A stretch of DNA of 42,437 nt, taken from NCBI GenBank assembly GCA_017509245.1, contig JAFWQC010000018.1:1-42437 (forward strand). Direction: 5' to 3'. Shown piece after piece: positions 15,244-24,487 of this stretch. The notes below the pieces were generated by a model. That model did not search any database. It was not told the origin of the DNA and was given only the letters and a program-made list of their open reading frames with translations. The first letter of the stretch is position 1; each line of letters opens with the position of its first letter. The stretch comes from Clostridiales bacterium (GTDB lineage: Bacteria; Bacillota; Clostridia; Saccharofermentanales; Saccharofermentanaceae). The translations under genes and the position numbers were made by a program.

Positions 15244-18153
15244 ATGCGGGAAAAGGATAGACTGAGACTGAAAGAAAAAAGTGGCACTTTGGCAGAGTGC
15301 TGGCCGCAGCTTGTGCTGGCATTTTTATTCCCTACGCTCACTGTTCTGGCGGCTTTTGCCGTTACGGGATGCTATCCTTTCGGCGAGCGCACGATACTGA
15401 CAGTTGACCTTTATCACCAGTATTGCCCCTTCCTCGTCGCGTTCAGGGATAAGGTCTTATCAGGCCAGTCACTGTTCTACAGCTGGAATGACGGCCTTGG
15501 ACAGGAATATTACGCTGCTTTTGCCAATTACGCATCAAGTCCGCTCAATATCTTTGCGCTGCTCTTCGATGCAAAGACCATGCCTGTGTTCATCGGTCTC
15601 GTTTCCTGCCTCCGTGCCGGGTTAGCCTCCATATTCATGCTTCTGTTCCTCTCTGCAAACGATAACAAGAGGATAGACAATATTACAGTGGTCTTCAGCT
15701 CCTCATATGCTCTTTGCGGATGGTATATTTCATTTTTCTGGAACATCATGTGGTGCGATGCAGTCGTATTGCTGCCGCTTATCATGCTCGGCTTAAGAAA
15801 ACTCCTCTTAGACAGAAAGTGCGGGCTTTTCACGATCAGCCTGGCTGTTGCGATCCTGAGCAATTACTATGCCGGATATTTCATCTGTCTGTTCCTGGTG
15901 CTTTTCGCGCCCGGCTATTACATATGCCTTTTCTCAAGAGAGAAGCCCAAGGGCGACCCGGGAAGGCTCTGCTTCAAGACATTTATCGGTGCGGCTATAA
16001 GATTTGCAGTCTCTAGCATGCTTGCTGCAGCATCCACTGCCGCAATAACCGTTCCGACGTATCTGATCCTCAGGAACTGCTCTGCAACGGGTGATACGCT
16101 GAAGATGGATTTCGCACTTCAGAATAACCTTTTCGATTTCTTCGGAAGGTTGATGGTAGCGGCAAATCCCAATATCAGAGACGGCATGGCAAATGTTTAC
16201 AGTGGACTTGTAATAGTCCTGCTCCTGCCGTTATTCTTCCTTCTGCCTGCAAAGACGGGGATCAAGCTCAAGCACAAGATAGTATTAGGCACCCTGATCG
16301 GGATCATGTACCTGAGCTTTACCAACCGCACGCTTAATTTCATCTGGCACGGATTGCACTTCCCGAACCAGATCCCTTACAGGGAATCCTTCCTTATGAG
16401 TTTCCTTCTGGTCTATGTCGGATTCCTGACCATAAGGCGCATCAGGAGCCTCGGTACAAAATACGTTACCGGCGCGATATTAAGCTCGGTTGCTTTCCTT
16501 ATCCTCTATGAGAAATTCGGAACCGGCAACGAAGGATATCTTCAGATCGGCGTAACACTGGCGTTCATTATCATCCAGGGCGCGGCTCTCTATACGGTAA
16601 GCAATATTAATTCCGGCAAGAGCGAGTTTTTCTGCGAGACGCTCCTTACGATCACCATGATGATCGAGATGTTCACAGCATCACTTACCACGATAGGTCT
16701 TGTCTGCTATCACGAGGGTTTTACGAGTTATGCCCCTTACGGCAGGAACAAGCCCACCGTCACGGCATATGTTTCCGCAGTCGAAGGCACGGAAGGCCAC
16801 ATGAACTTCGAGCGTACGGAGCTCTTCCCGAATAATGTCTGTGATCTCCAGTCGCTTTATAACGTTAAGGGTCTGTCGATATTCTCATCGACTGCAAGAG
16901 AGAGCTTTGTCAAATATACGAGAAACTACGGTTTCCATAACAACAATATCAACGGACTCCGTAACGCAGGACTGACACGCGTTACTGCGACTCTGTTTAA
17001 TGTAAGAAATCTCGTCGAGACTGACAGGACGCAGGCTGTTCCTGCCCTGTTCGAAAAGGAGTATGTAGAAAGAAGCGTTACCGCCTGGGGCAACCCCGAC
17101 GCTTTAAGTGTCGGCTACATGACTGATACGGATGTCATTTCTTATGCTCCTGACTACGACAACGATATAAATGTTTTCGATAAGACGAATAAATGGCTGA
17201 ACAGCATGGGTGCTCCCTCTGCATATAAGCCTGTAATGCTGACTCCCACGACTTCGAGCGGTTTTACCACTGCGGAAAAGAGAAGTCATAAGCTTGTCTA
17301 CAATACAAATAACAACTCCCAGGAGTTTATCTTCAACCTTTCCGTTGACGAAGCTGACATAGGCTCTGATATTTACATCTATGTAAATGCAAAGAAGGGC
17401 GGAAATGTTGCGATATCTGTCGACGGCGCGGTGGAAAGACGATTCGAGATCAGAAGCTATCAGATAATCACTCTCGGTGTCTTTGACGGACGTCCCATGG
17501 AAATCGAAGTCAAATACTCCGAAGACCCCGGCACATTGCTCCAGGTATACGGATACCAGCTTGACCAGGAAGGCTACAAGGGCATGCTCGACGTGCTCGG
17601 CGACGAACAGCTTGAGGTCACCACATACGATACAACGTCCCTGTCAGGTCATATCGACGTGCTTGAGGACGGACTTCTCTTCCTGACAGTTCCTTACGCT
17701 GAGGGCTGGACTGCAGAAGTCGACGGAAGCCCGGCTGAGATCGTGCCCATTCAGGATGCTTTTATGGGCCTCATGCTCGAAAAGGGAAGCCACGACATCA
17801 CGATCAGTTATACTCCCGCAGGCTTTAAACTTGGTCTGATGATAAGCATCGCCGCAGTCTTCGGCATTGCTCTTCTTATCATTATCCCTGCCATCGTCAG
17901 CTCGAAAAAGAAGACCAAGACATCCGCAGAACCTGAAAAGGTCAATGCTGATCCTGAGACCGCTGCGGAGAAGCCTTCTGAAGAAAAGCCTATAGAGGAG
18001 ATCCCCGTGGAAGAGATTGCAGCTGAAGAGGCTGCCGTTGATGCAGAAGAACTCACAACCAATAATGAGAAACCGGCAGAAGAGTCGCCCGTTGAAGATA
18101 ATCCCGTTCCTTCCGAAGAACCCGGGATGACCACGGAGGAGACTAATGATTAA
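15244..18153 (+). CDS. YfhO-family multi-pass membrane protein
   Basis: The 969-residue protein matches YfhO proteins, which have a GT-C-type membrane fold and are implicated in sugar modification of cell-surface polymers such as lipoteichoic acid. After the first membrane helix (22-42) comes the hallmark LTVDLYHQYCPFLVAFRDK (D55 in the likely active loop), then FYSWNDGLGQEYY and about a dozen more membrane helices. The C-terminal half contains a large extracellular beta-rich region ending near YAEGWTAEVDGSPAEIVP, also typical of the family, and a final membrane helix at about 860-882. The last 75 residues are a cytoplasmic tail of repeated Glu/Pro/Ala words (KPSEEKP, EEIPVEEI, KPAEESP). The tail is an unusual addition. 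It overlaps the next gene by eight bases. Confidence 0.88.
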   Translation: MREKDRLRLKEKSGTLAECWPQLVLAFLFPTLTVLAAFAVTGCYPFGERTILTVDLYHQYCPFLVAFRDKVLSGQSLFYSWNDGLGQEYYAAFANYASSPLNIFALLFDAKTMPVFIGLVSCLRAGLASIFMLLFLSANDNKRIDNITVVFSSSYALCGWYISFFWNIMWCDAVVLLPLIMLGLRKLLLDRKCGLFTISLAVAILSNYYAGYFICLFLVLFAPGYYICLFSREKPKGDPGRLCFKTFIGAAIRFAVSSMLAAASTAAITVPTYLILRNCSATGDTLKMDFALQNNLFDFFGRLMVAANPNIRDGMANVYSGLVIVLLLPLFFLLPAKTGIKLKHKIVLGTLIGIMYLSFTNRTLNFIWHGLHFPNQIPYRESFLMSFLLVYVGFLTIRRIRSLGTKYVTGAILSSVAFLILYEKFGTGNEGYLQIGVTLAFIIIQGAALYTVSNINSGKSEFFCETLLTITMMIEMFTASLTTIGLVCYHEGFTSYAPYGRNKPTVTAYVSAVEGTEGHMNFERTELFPNNVCDLQSLYNVKGLSIFSSTARESFVKYTRNYGFHNNNINGLRNAGLTRVTATLFNVRNLVETDRTQAVPALFEKEYVERSVTAWGNPDALSVGYMTDTDVISYAPDYDNDINVFDKTNKWLNSMGAPSAYKPVMLTPTTSSGFTTAEKRSHKLVYNTNNNSQEFIFNLSVDEADIGSDIYIYVNAKKGGNVAISVDGAVERRFEIRSYQIITLGVFDGRPMEIEVKYSEDPGTLLQVYGYQLDQEGYKGMLDVLGDEQLEVTTYDTTSLSGHIDVLEDGLLFLTVPYAEGWTAEVDGSPAEIVPIQDAFMGLMLEKGSHDITISYTPAGFKLGLMISIAAVFGIALLIIIPAIVSSKKKTKTSAEPEKVNADPETAAEKPSEEKPIEEIPVEEIAAEEAAVDAEELTTNNEKPAEESPVEDNPVPSEEPGMTTEETND

Positions 18154-20425
18154 GGCCAAGGGGAAGCTCAGCAGATATTACGGCTTGATATTCTGCTTTT
18201 TCGCTGCCGTTGTAATAGCAGTTGCGGCACTCAATATCGGACTTCTGACAAAACCTGAGCAGTTCCTGCCTAAGGGCCTTACCATGCGTTCCGAGAAGAT
18301 GAACCTCAATATTATTCACGGGATCGATACAGCGCTTGAAGATATACAACTTATCAGGTCAGGCGGAGTATCAGACCTGTGGCGCTGCCTGACGTTCCTT
18401 CACACGGATCTTTTCTTTTACCTTGCGCTGATCCTCCCTCAGGCGGCAGCTAAATCTGTGCTTCTTACAGGTTATTGTGTAAGATTCGGTCTTTGCTGCT
18501 CTGCGATGTATTACTTTATGTCGGAGCACATAAGGATATCGAAGTTCGCATCGGCACTTCTTGCCGTAATGTATGCTTTTTCATCCCAGCTCGTGCTTAC
18601 GGCCCAGGTACCGGCATTGATGAATATGGCGATCATGCTGCCGGTGGTCATGTCATCTTTTGATTCATATCTTCAGAAGAGGACATGGAAGGCATTTATT
18701 TTTGTATGCCTTTCAGTCTTCGGAATGTGTTTCTCCGGCGGCTTCGGTGTAATCACCGGTGTTCCCGCGGTATTAATGATAGGCTTCCTGATGTGCATCA
18801 GCCTTTACAAGTCTTTCGGTATGATGTTCGTCTCCTGGATAAAGCTTGTAGCCGGTGTTCTTGTAGGATTAGCGCTTGATATGGCATTTGCAATACCTGG
18901 TTTCATTAACCTCAATTTCAATGTGGATTTTGTGAAGAGCCTGGAGGATGCCAGAGTCACATATACTGTTTTGGACCTCATAAGAGGAACATACATGCTC
19001 CGTTCCGGAAGCATTTATCAGAACGGCGTTCCCGTTTTCTATGTAGGAATACTTACGCTTCTTGCTGTACTTGCCTTCGCTCTGAATGACAGGATACCGT
19101 TAAGGCTCAAAGTCACAACAGCAGTATTTGCCGTAATCACTCACATAACCTGCTGTTCTTCTTATGTAAATGAGACCTTATCGGTATATGGCTCGTCTCC
19201 GCAGATGAATACATCCAAGCTGATCTGCCTTGAGATACTGATCTTCTTTGCCGCAGGAATAGGTCTTAAGAATGCGAAAAGTCTTAAGCGCGGCGAATTC
19301 ATTGCCTTAGGTCTTATCCCGCTGGGATTATTCATGCTATCCAATAACAGTTCTTCAGGCACTTCGCTTGCAAGTCCGATACTGATCACTACATTCATCG
19401 GTATCATCGTTGAGGCGGCCGTGATCTATGCTTCATCATCCGGTAAGCTTACGGGAAAAGCCAGATATATTGTTATGGCTCTGATATTCTTCTTTGTCGG
19501 CGTAAACACAGCCTTTGTCATGTTCAACAATACGATCCAGGCACTTGTCGTCGAAGAATATTTCAAGACAGGCAAGTATTACGACACCACACAGACACTG
19601 ATCTATGATGAAGACCTTGACATTCCTGCCCTCAACGGAAACCGCTGCCTGATCGTTCCTGACGATCTGAGCATTTATGAACCGGCAGCCGGCGGTGTGG
19701 AAGATATCAACTATTTATCCGCCAAGATATCGGGCTATGATCTTTTTGAAGAAATAGATATCAAAACCACTAACAACCGCGAAAGCTCTTACGAGGAACT
19801 CGGAATATACAGGCTAATTGACGGCATCAATGAAATAGAATATGATCCCTATTCTCCCGAACCCGGCGAAAGGATCTTTGCATACTGCAGTTATGCGATC
19901 GGAGCCGAGCTGATCACCGATTCCGGTTCAGGCACCTCCGACAGGGTCTTCGGCGGACCATTCCTTACGGAGCTCGAAAATGTTTCGGGCGCGGTATCAG
20001 TCAGGTTTGTTATTGATTCAAATGGTGAATCGTCATGCAGGGCATCACTTTACAGACTGAATGAGACTGCTTTGAGCTGCATGGAATCCTTGTCGGGTGC
20101 GGCTGATTCTGCAAAATTCAGTGCTGAGCTCAAAGACGTGAGCAGGGTAGCAGGAATCAATACTGTTCTTTTACCTTATAGATACGATGAGGATACCCTG
20201 GTAAAGATCAACGGGGTTGAAGCGGACACCTTCGATTTTTGCGGAATAACGGCAGCAACATGCGACTGCACCGGAAAGAAGACCCTTAATATCGTTACCG
20301 GTCACGGGTCATCGGAATATATTCCAGGTATCCTTATCAGTGCCTTTGCAGCGATGTGTATTATCGCAATTCCCGTTATTCAAAGGTATAATGAAAAGAA
20401 GAAAGTAAGCGGCGAAGGGACTTGA
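18146..20425 (+). CDS. Second, divergent YfhO-like membrane protein
   Basis: The 759-residue protein shares the overall layout of its upstream neighbour: a first helix (about 12-33), a non-membrane loop, around eleven further helices to about residue 480, an extracellular beta-rich domain, and a final helix at about 730-750. The D-L-Y-H-Q motif of YfhO proteins is not visible; the loop reads MNLNIIHGIDTALEDI instead. GGAGGAG lies five bases before the ATG, and the start overlaps the upstream gene by eight bases. The pair is thus translationally coupled and may form a two-protein complex in which one partner is non-canonical. YfhO membership is inferred from topology and context more than from motifs. 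Confidence 0.65.
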   Translation: MIKAKGKLSRYYGLIFCFFAAVVIAVAALNIGLLTKPEQFLPKGLTMRSEKMNLNIIHGIDTALEDIQLIRSGGVSDLWRCLTFLHTDLFFYLALILPQAAAKSVLLTGYCVRFGLCCSAMYYFMSEHIRISKFASALLAVMYAFSSQLVLTAQVPALMNMAIMLPVVMSSFDSYLQKRTWKAFIFVCLSVFGMCFSGGFGVITGVPAVLMIGFLMCISLYKSFGMMFVSWIKLVAGVLVGLALDMAFAIPGFINLNFNVDFVKSLEDARVTYTVLDLIRGTYMLRSGSIYQNGVPVFYVGILTLLAVLAFALNDRIPLRLKVTTAVFAVITHITCCSSYVNETLSVYGSSPQMNTSKLICLEILIFFAAGIGLKNAKSLKRGEFIALGLIPLGLFMLSNNSSSGTSLASPILITTFIGIIVEAAVIYASSSGKLTGKARYIVMALIFFFVGVNTAFVMFNNTIQALVVEEYFKTGKYYDTTQTLIYDEDLDIPALNGNRCLIVPDDLSIYEPAAGGVEDINYLSAKISGYDLFEEIDIKTTNNRESSYEELGIYRLIDGINEIEYDPYSPEPGERIFAYCSYAIGAELITDSGSGTSDRVFGGPFLTELENVSGAVSVRFVIDSNGESSCRASLYRLNETALSCMESLSGAADSAKFSAELKDVSRVAGINTVLLPYRYDEDTLVKINGVEADTFDFCGITAATCDCTGKKTLNIVTGHGSSEYIPGILISAFAAMCIIAIPVIQRYNEKKKVSGEGT

Positions 20426-20431
20426 GGGCTG

Positions 20432-21421
20432 ATGCTTAGCAGAAAGATAACAGACGGCACTGAATTCGTTGTTTTCGATATGGAATGGAATCAGCCGATG
20501 CCGGGTAAGGAATATCCCTTCGAAGTCAGTAAGCTGACAGGTGAGATCATTGAGATCGGCGCCTTGAAATATGTATATGACAATGGTGAACTGATCTACA
20601 GGGACTCCTTTTCGACGGATATCGTCCCCGTTAAGTACACCAAGCTCCACTACCATGTAAAGAAAGTAACTCATAAGAAGAATGCTGACCTTCTGAACGG
20701 CATTCCTTTTAAGGATGCATATTCCAGGTTCAGGGATTTCTGCGGTGATGCGATCCTGGTAGGCTGGGGTAGTTCTGACCCTTCCATGCTCAAGATGAAC
20801 CTTGAATTCTTTGGCCTGGATTCCAAGCTCGGAATGTTCTTCCTCGATCTTCAGCCGATCTTCTCGCTCTTTGCGGGACTTCAGGGTACTCAGAGAAGTG
20901 TTGAGGCTGCTGTGGATTTTTACAATATCGCCAAGAACGAGATCTTCCACAGCGCAACAGCCGATGCGCATTACACGGGAGCAGTTTTTGAGGCGATCTT
21001 TAAGCATAACAAGCCGTCTGAGGTAATATCGGCAATCTCGAGTTCATCGATTGACCCGGATGTTCCTTCTGATTTCAGTTTCGTCGGTCCGGAGTGTCTG
21101 GACAGCATCAGTGCATTTGCCACTTCAAAGAACTTTATGTCAGATTGTCCTCTGTGCGGGAAAAGACTGTCTGTTAAGATCCCCGCTTTCAGGATCCGCA
21201 AGTCCCAATATGCTCTGCTCGAATGCAGGGAGCATGGTGAACTTTTCTCCAGAACAAGAGTTAAGAAGAACAAGGCGGGGAATTATTATTCCGCATCTGT
21301 TATGCGCTTTGCGACCCAAAACGACTATTGGCTTGTTGCCTCCAAGAAGGAGGAGTTTGACAAGTACGGTGAGAAGGGACAGCCTGCCGAAAAGCCGGCG
21401 GAAGAAGACAAAGAACCGTAA
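20432..21421 (+). CDS. DEDDh 3'-5' exonuclease with a zinc knuckle
   Basis: The 329-residue protein has the three exonuclease motifs of the DnaQ-like superfamily: FVVFDMEWN (D16, E18), ILVGWGSSDPSML (D116), and HSATADAHYTG (H173, D178). This makes it a DEDDh enzyme that would remove nucleotides from 3' ends of DNA or RNA. After the nuclease domain there is a CPLC...CREH set (C239, C242, C265, H268) that looks like a zinc-binding module, then a basic segment and a Glu/Pro/Lys tail. Such proteins in Clostridia are usually annotated only as exonuclease. It starts six bases after the YfhO-like gene, with GAGGG upstream, so it belongs to that operon. Confidence 0.83.
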   Translation: MLSRKITDGTEFVVFDMEWNQPMPGKEYPFEVSKLTGEIIEIGALKYVYDNGELIYRDSFSTDIVPVKYTKLHYHVKKVTHKKNADLLNGIPFKDAYSRFRDFCGDAILVGWGSSDPSMLKMNLEFFGLDSKLGMFFLDLQPIFSLFAGLQGTQRSVEAAVDFYNIAKNEIFHSATADAHYTGAVFEAIFKHNKPSEVISAISSSSIDPDVPSDFSFVGPECLDSISAFATSKNFMSDCPLCGKRLSVKIPAFRIRKSQYALLECREHGELFSRTRVKKNKAGNYYSASVMRFATQNDYWLVASKKEEFDKYGEKGQPAEKPAEEDKEP

Positions 21422-21430
21422 ATTGTAAAC

Positions 21431-21446
21431 AGTTTGTTAACAAACT
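21431..21446. repeat. Perfect 16-bp palindrome AGTTTGTTAACAAACT
   Basis: The palindrome lies ten bases after the exonuclease stop codon and about 35 bases before the -35 box of the PilX-like gene. No T-run follows, so it is a poor terminator. It could be an operator for the pilus promoter. Confidence 0.6.
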
Positions 21447-21480
21447 ATGTAAAAAAAGTTAGCAAAATTCGAATTTTCTG

Positions 21481-21509
21481 TTGAAATTTCGCTTGCGATG
21501 AAATAAAAT
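21481..21509 (+). promoter_or_regulatory. Promoter of the PilX-like gene
   Basis: TTGAAA (21481-21486) and TAAAAT (21504-21509) are separated by 17 bases. The flanking text CTGTTGAAATTT recurs exactly at the minor pilin promoter (34990-35001). The leader of about 85 nt ends in AGAAGGAAGG before ATG 21601. Confidence 0.6.
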
Positions 21510-21600
21510 AGGCTTAGCTAATAAGGGAAATTGCGCGGGGTATTCCCGCCGGACCTAGTAAATACGTAACTTTATACCATAAAGAAGGAAGGTGCTTCTT

Positions 21601-23940
21601 ATGATTAAAAGATTAACAAAGACCAAGAAGAGCAAGCAGGGCGCAATACTTGTTATTGTTGTTCTTATCCTGGCTCTTGCGATGATCTTCATCGCTTCTG
21701 CCATGATGCTTACCCAGGCTACAAGAACACGTCTGTATGAGAATACTGTTCAAAGTCAGGCAAGACTTACAGTTACGGCTGCTTCCGAGGTTTTCATTGA
21801 AGCCCTTCAGACACAGGAGATCACTGATGACCAGATCGATTCTCTTGTTTTGGTGAGCAGCGACGGTCCTCACAAAAAGAATAGCGATAAGATCAAGATG
21901 GTAGTTGACGGTGTTCCCGGTATGAGTAAAGCCGAGGATAACTGTACATACCTTGATGTTTATGCTTATAAGGGAAAGACAGATACTGTCTTTTGTGATT
22001 TTACAACCATCATCGGTACTGAGACCGAGAATGTAAGTATTGAGCTTCATGCTAAAAAGCAGGATCCTACCACATACGAGATCTTTAACAACCAGATTGA
22101 TATCGGTGCTGACGTAGATCAGTACAACCTGCGTTTTGTACAGGGCGTCGGCATGTATCCTTCCACGGTAAATCCTACAAACAACAATATTATTATCAGA
22201 GGTTCTACCTTTGAGACTGCGTCCGGTTCAGTATATTTCTCGAATCTGGTCTTTGTTTCATCCGGGAACAAAGATGCATTTGCTTACTTTGGCGGCGGAA
22301 ACGTATTCAATGGCGATTTTATCTTCAAAGATGATTCCTATATGTCAACATATTCCAGTACCGAAGCTATGAATGGTGACTTCTTCTTCTTTGGTGACGG
22401 AAATGATAAGTATAACGGCGGTATCAGAATGAAAGCAGCAGGCGGATGGGAGTCTATTTCCAGCTCCAGCAAGTTTGTTTTTGTTGATAGAAATGTACAG
22501 GGCAACGATCTGTCCGGCGCTGAAAATGACAACTGGAAGATTAAGAATATGATTACATCCAAAACAGTATATTTTATTGGCAATAATAATTCTACTGTTA
22601 CGGCAAAATCACCTACATTGGGTAATTATCAAGTAACCAATGCCGGCGCAGCTATCTCGGACACAACATTAAGTGGTAAATATAATTCTTATAAGACAAT
22701 CAATCCGGGTGCTTTCCCGAGTTCTGTCGGTGAAGTATTCAAGAAGGTTAATCCTGACGAGAGAGGTGCGGATAAGGGCATTAAGACAATCGCAGTCGGT
22801 CAGAAGACAAAGAGAATTGAATATGCAAAGTTACCTGATGGTACTTATAAGACTTATTCAATTGGCTATGAAGTAAAGGGCAGTGCTCTTCAGGTTTATA
22901 AGTGGCCGTTAACAGAAACATTCCCTACTAAAGACTATTTCTATGACGGAAGTGGTAACTTAATGGAAGAAGAGTTTAAAAAGTATTATGACGTTAGTGG
23001 TAATACTGCTACTCTTAAGAGCAAATGCCAGATTATTTTAAGCAATAAGTCCAATACTGGTAATACATTAACAAAAATCGATAACAACTCAACAATCGGT
23101 CTTGATAATGATAGTACATCAGGCGTTATCGATCTTGAACCCGGTTGGTATCAGTTCCAGCCCGGTACAGTAGATGGTGAAACACCTTTTATCATCGCTC
23201 TTAATGGTGCAAGTGCAGCAGATTACCGTTTGTATTTCAAGAAAGGCACATATAATTTGTATTCCTTGATCTTTGCGGTATATGGTGGCACAGAAGCTTC
23301 ATCGATCAACATCATTCTTGAACCTGGTGCTGTGTTGAATTTATGTGATGAACATAACAGATCTAATAGTAATCTCTGCATGGCCGGATTTATTTCGGTA
23401 GACAGATCCAAGTCAACTGCTTCTGCTATTGCGAATTACATATGGAAGACCACACGTTCAGGCAGCTGGCTGAAGAAGCAGATTGAGAATGGTGTAGAGC
23501 CAACTGGATCTGCGTTGGGTGAATGCCAGAAGTGGTCCGACAAACATAAGACGGCAAAAGGTTGGGAGAAGCAAAAGCAATTCCAGATCTATTACTCAAA
23601 ATATTATGATGGCGTCAAAAAGCCGCGCATCTTCATATACGGAGGTAAAGGCACCCAGATTTGGGCTAACAGTTGCGCTACTATTGAAGCTTATGTTGGT
23701 CTGTATGGTTCCGGTTCTACCTTTGGCGGTACGGAAGGCAAGTTAGATGGTAAATGGCCGACATATATCTACGGACGTATTCAGTGTTCTGTATTGTCGT
23801 GCGGTCACTCACAGGAATGCTACTGTATGCCTTATTGCCCGCAGCCCGGTGGAACCAACACCAAGCCTAAGAAGAGAGCTGCTGAAACTAAGTATGATAT
23901 AGTAAATATCAAGTACTATTACGGCATTACAAGTCAATAA
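21601..23940 (+). CDS. Large PilX-like type IV pilus surface protein
   Basis: The frame extends back to a GTG at 21592, but ATG 21601 with AGAAGGAAGG upstream is better and gives 779 residues. A short basic leader ending KSKQG is followed by AILVIVVLILALAMIFIASAM and a helix with paired polar residues, the pattern of PilX-type pilus proteins. The Glu5 of ordinary pilins is absent, as is usual in PilX. The rest is extracellular: Gly/Asn/Ser-rich repeating strands at about 170-320 that look like a beta-solenoid, a second beta region at about 490-590, and a cysteine-rich patch near residues 725-750 with six Cys. PilX proteins in other bacteria are 150-200 residues, so this one is more than three times longer and may be a tip adhesin. 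Composition is more A/T-rich than the housekeeping genes. Confidence 0.72.
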   Translation: MIKRLTKTKKSKQGAILVIVVLILALAMIFIASAMMLTQATRTRLYENTVQSQARLTVTAASEVFIEALQTQEITDDQIDSLVLVSSDGPHKKNSDKIKMVVDGVPGMSKAEDNCTYLDVYAYKGKTDTVFCDFTTIIGTETENVSIELHAKKQDPTTYEIFNNQIDIGADVDQYNLRFVQGVGMYPSTVNPTNNNIIIRGSTFETASGSVYFSNLVFVSSGNKDAFAYFGGGNVFNGDFIFKDDSYMSTYSSTEAMNGDFFFFGDGNDKYNGGIRMKAAGGWESISSSSKFVFVDRNVQGNDLSGAENDNWKIKNMITSKTVYFIGNNNSTVTAKSPTLGNYQVTNAGAAISDTTLSGKYNSYKTINPGAFPSSVGEVFKKVNPDERGADKGIKTIAVGQKTKRIEYAKLPDGTYKTYSIGYEVKGSALQVYKWPLTETFPTKDYFYDGSGNLMEEEFKKYYDVSGNTATLKSKCQIILSNKSNTGNTLTKIDNNSTIGLDNDSTSGVIDLEPGWYQFQPGTVDGETPFIIALNGASAADYRLYFKKGTYNLYSLIFAVYGGTEASSINIILEPGAVLNLCDEHNRSNSNLCMAGFISVDRSKSTASAIANYIWKTTRSGSWLKKQIENGVEPTGSALGECQKWSDKHKTAKGWEKQKQFQIYYSKYYDGVKKPRIFIYGGKGTQIWANSCATIEAYVGLYGSGSTFGGTEGKLDGKWPTYIYGRIQCSVLSCGHSQECYCMPYCPQPGGTNTKPKKRAAETKYDIVNIKYYYGITSQ

Positions 23941-23978
23941 ACTTTATGTAGTTTTTAGGTTATAGAAAATTGAATTTT

Positions 23979-24015
23979 AATACAGGCTGCAATACGAGGC
24001 AGCCTGTATTTTTAA
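23979..24015. terminator. Strong bidirectional terminator
   Basis: A perfect 12-bp stem (aatacaggctgc / gcagcctgtatt) closes an 8-base loop and is followed on the plus strand by TTTTTAA. On the minus strand it is followed by TTAAAATTC. It separates the PilX-like gene from the convergent operon that ends at 24041. Confidence 0.86.
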
Positions 24016-24040
24016 TGTTAGTTACAAACTGAAAAGAATC

Positions 24041-24487
24041 TTACTCAAGTGTCAGAAGATTGGAGAAGCAGATCAGGTCTTCAGTTAATGTCTTCATGGA
24101 TTGTGTAACTACCTGAAATTCATCATTAATTTCCACATGATAATTATCAAGGCTTTCTTTGCAGGCAATTACCATCTCCGATCTTTCAGATAAGCGGCAC
24201 ATTTGATCATATAAAGGGTTTGAACTGTCGAGCAGCTTAGTGCCGGTGTCAATGAGATAAACTATTATGGTATTAAAAGAAGATGTGCAAAAGTTTTGAA
24301 GGAAAGATTCAAGTATCTTCCTTCCATGCTCATTATCAGACGAATAAAAGTCATGCTTTATCAGGACATACTTTGTTGTCATATCTTCACCGGTCTTTTC
24401 CGGCAGTACTTCAAGTATGGTGTTTTCTGCGTATTGTTCCAGTTGCGCTTCAGAGAATTCAAGGCTGCTTTTTGGCTTGGTGTTCAT
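24041..24487 (-). CDS. DsrE-like protein (YedF C-terminal type)
   Basis: The frame extends to 24538, but the ATG at 24487 with GGGAGGG seven bases upstream is the likely start, giving 148 residues. The product resembles the DsrE-like domain found at the end of YedF proteins, which are linked to sulfur and selenium metabolism. Recognisable parts are KYVLIKHDFYSSDNEHGRKIL, in outline, then TIIVYLIDTGTKLL and MVIACKESLDNYHV. In YedF the last segment has two cysteines (C-G-x-C); here the first is kept and the second is serine. The N-terminal SirA-like domain of full YedF is missing. It overlaps the upstream DUF6062-like gene by 29 bases, so the two are co-expressed. Confidence 0.62.
   Translation of the reverse strand: MNTKPKSSLEFSEAQLEQYAENTILEVLPEKTGEDMTTKYVLIKHDFYSSDNEHGRKILESFLQNFCTSSFNTIIVYLIDTGTKLLDSSNPLYDQMCRLSERSEMVIACKESLDNYHVEINDEFQVVTQSMKTLTEDLICFSNLLTLE

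Noticed and set aside
20309..21007. 232-codon minus-strand frame opposite the exonuclease gene
   Set aside because: It covers the end of one gene and the start of another on the plus strand, which have clear motifs and starts.
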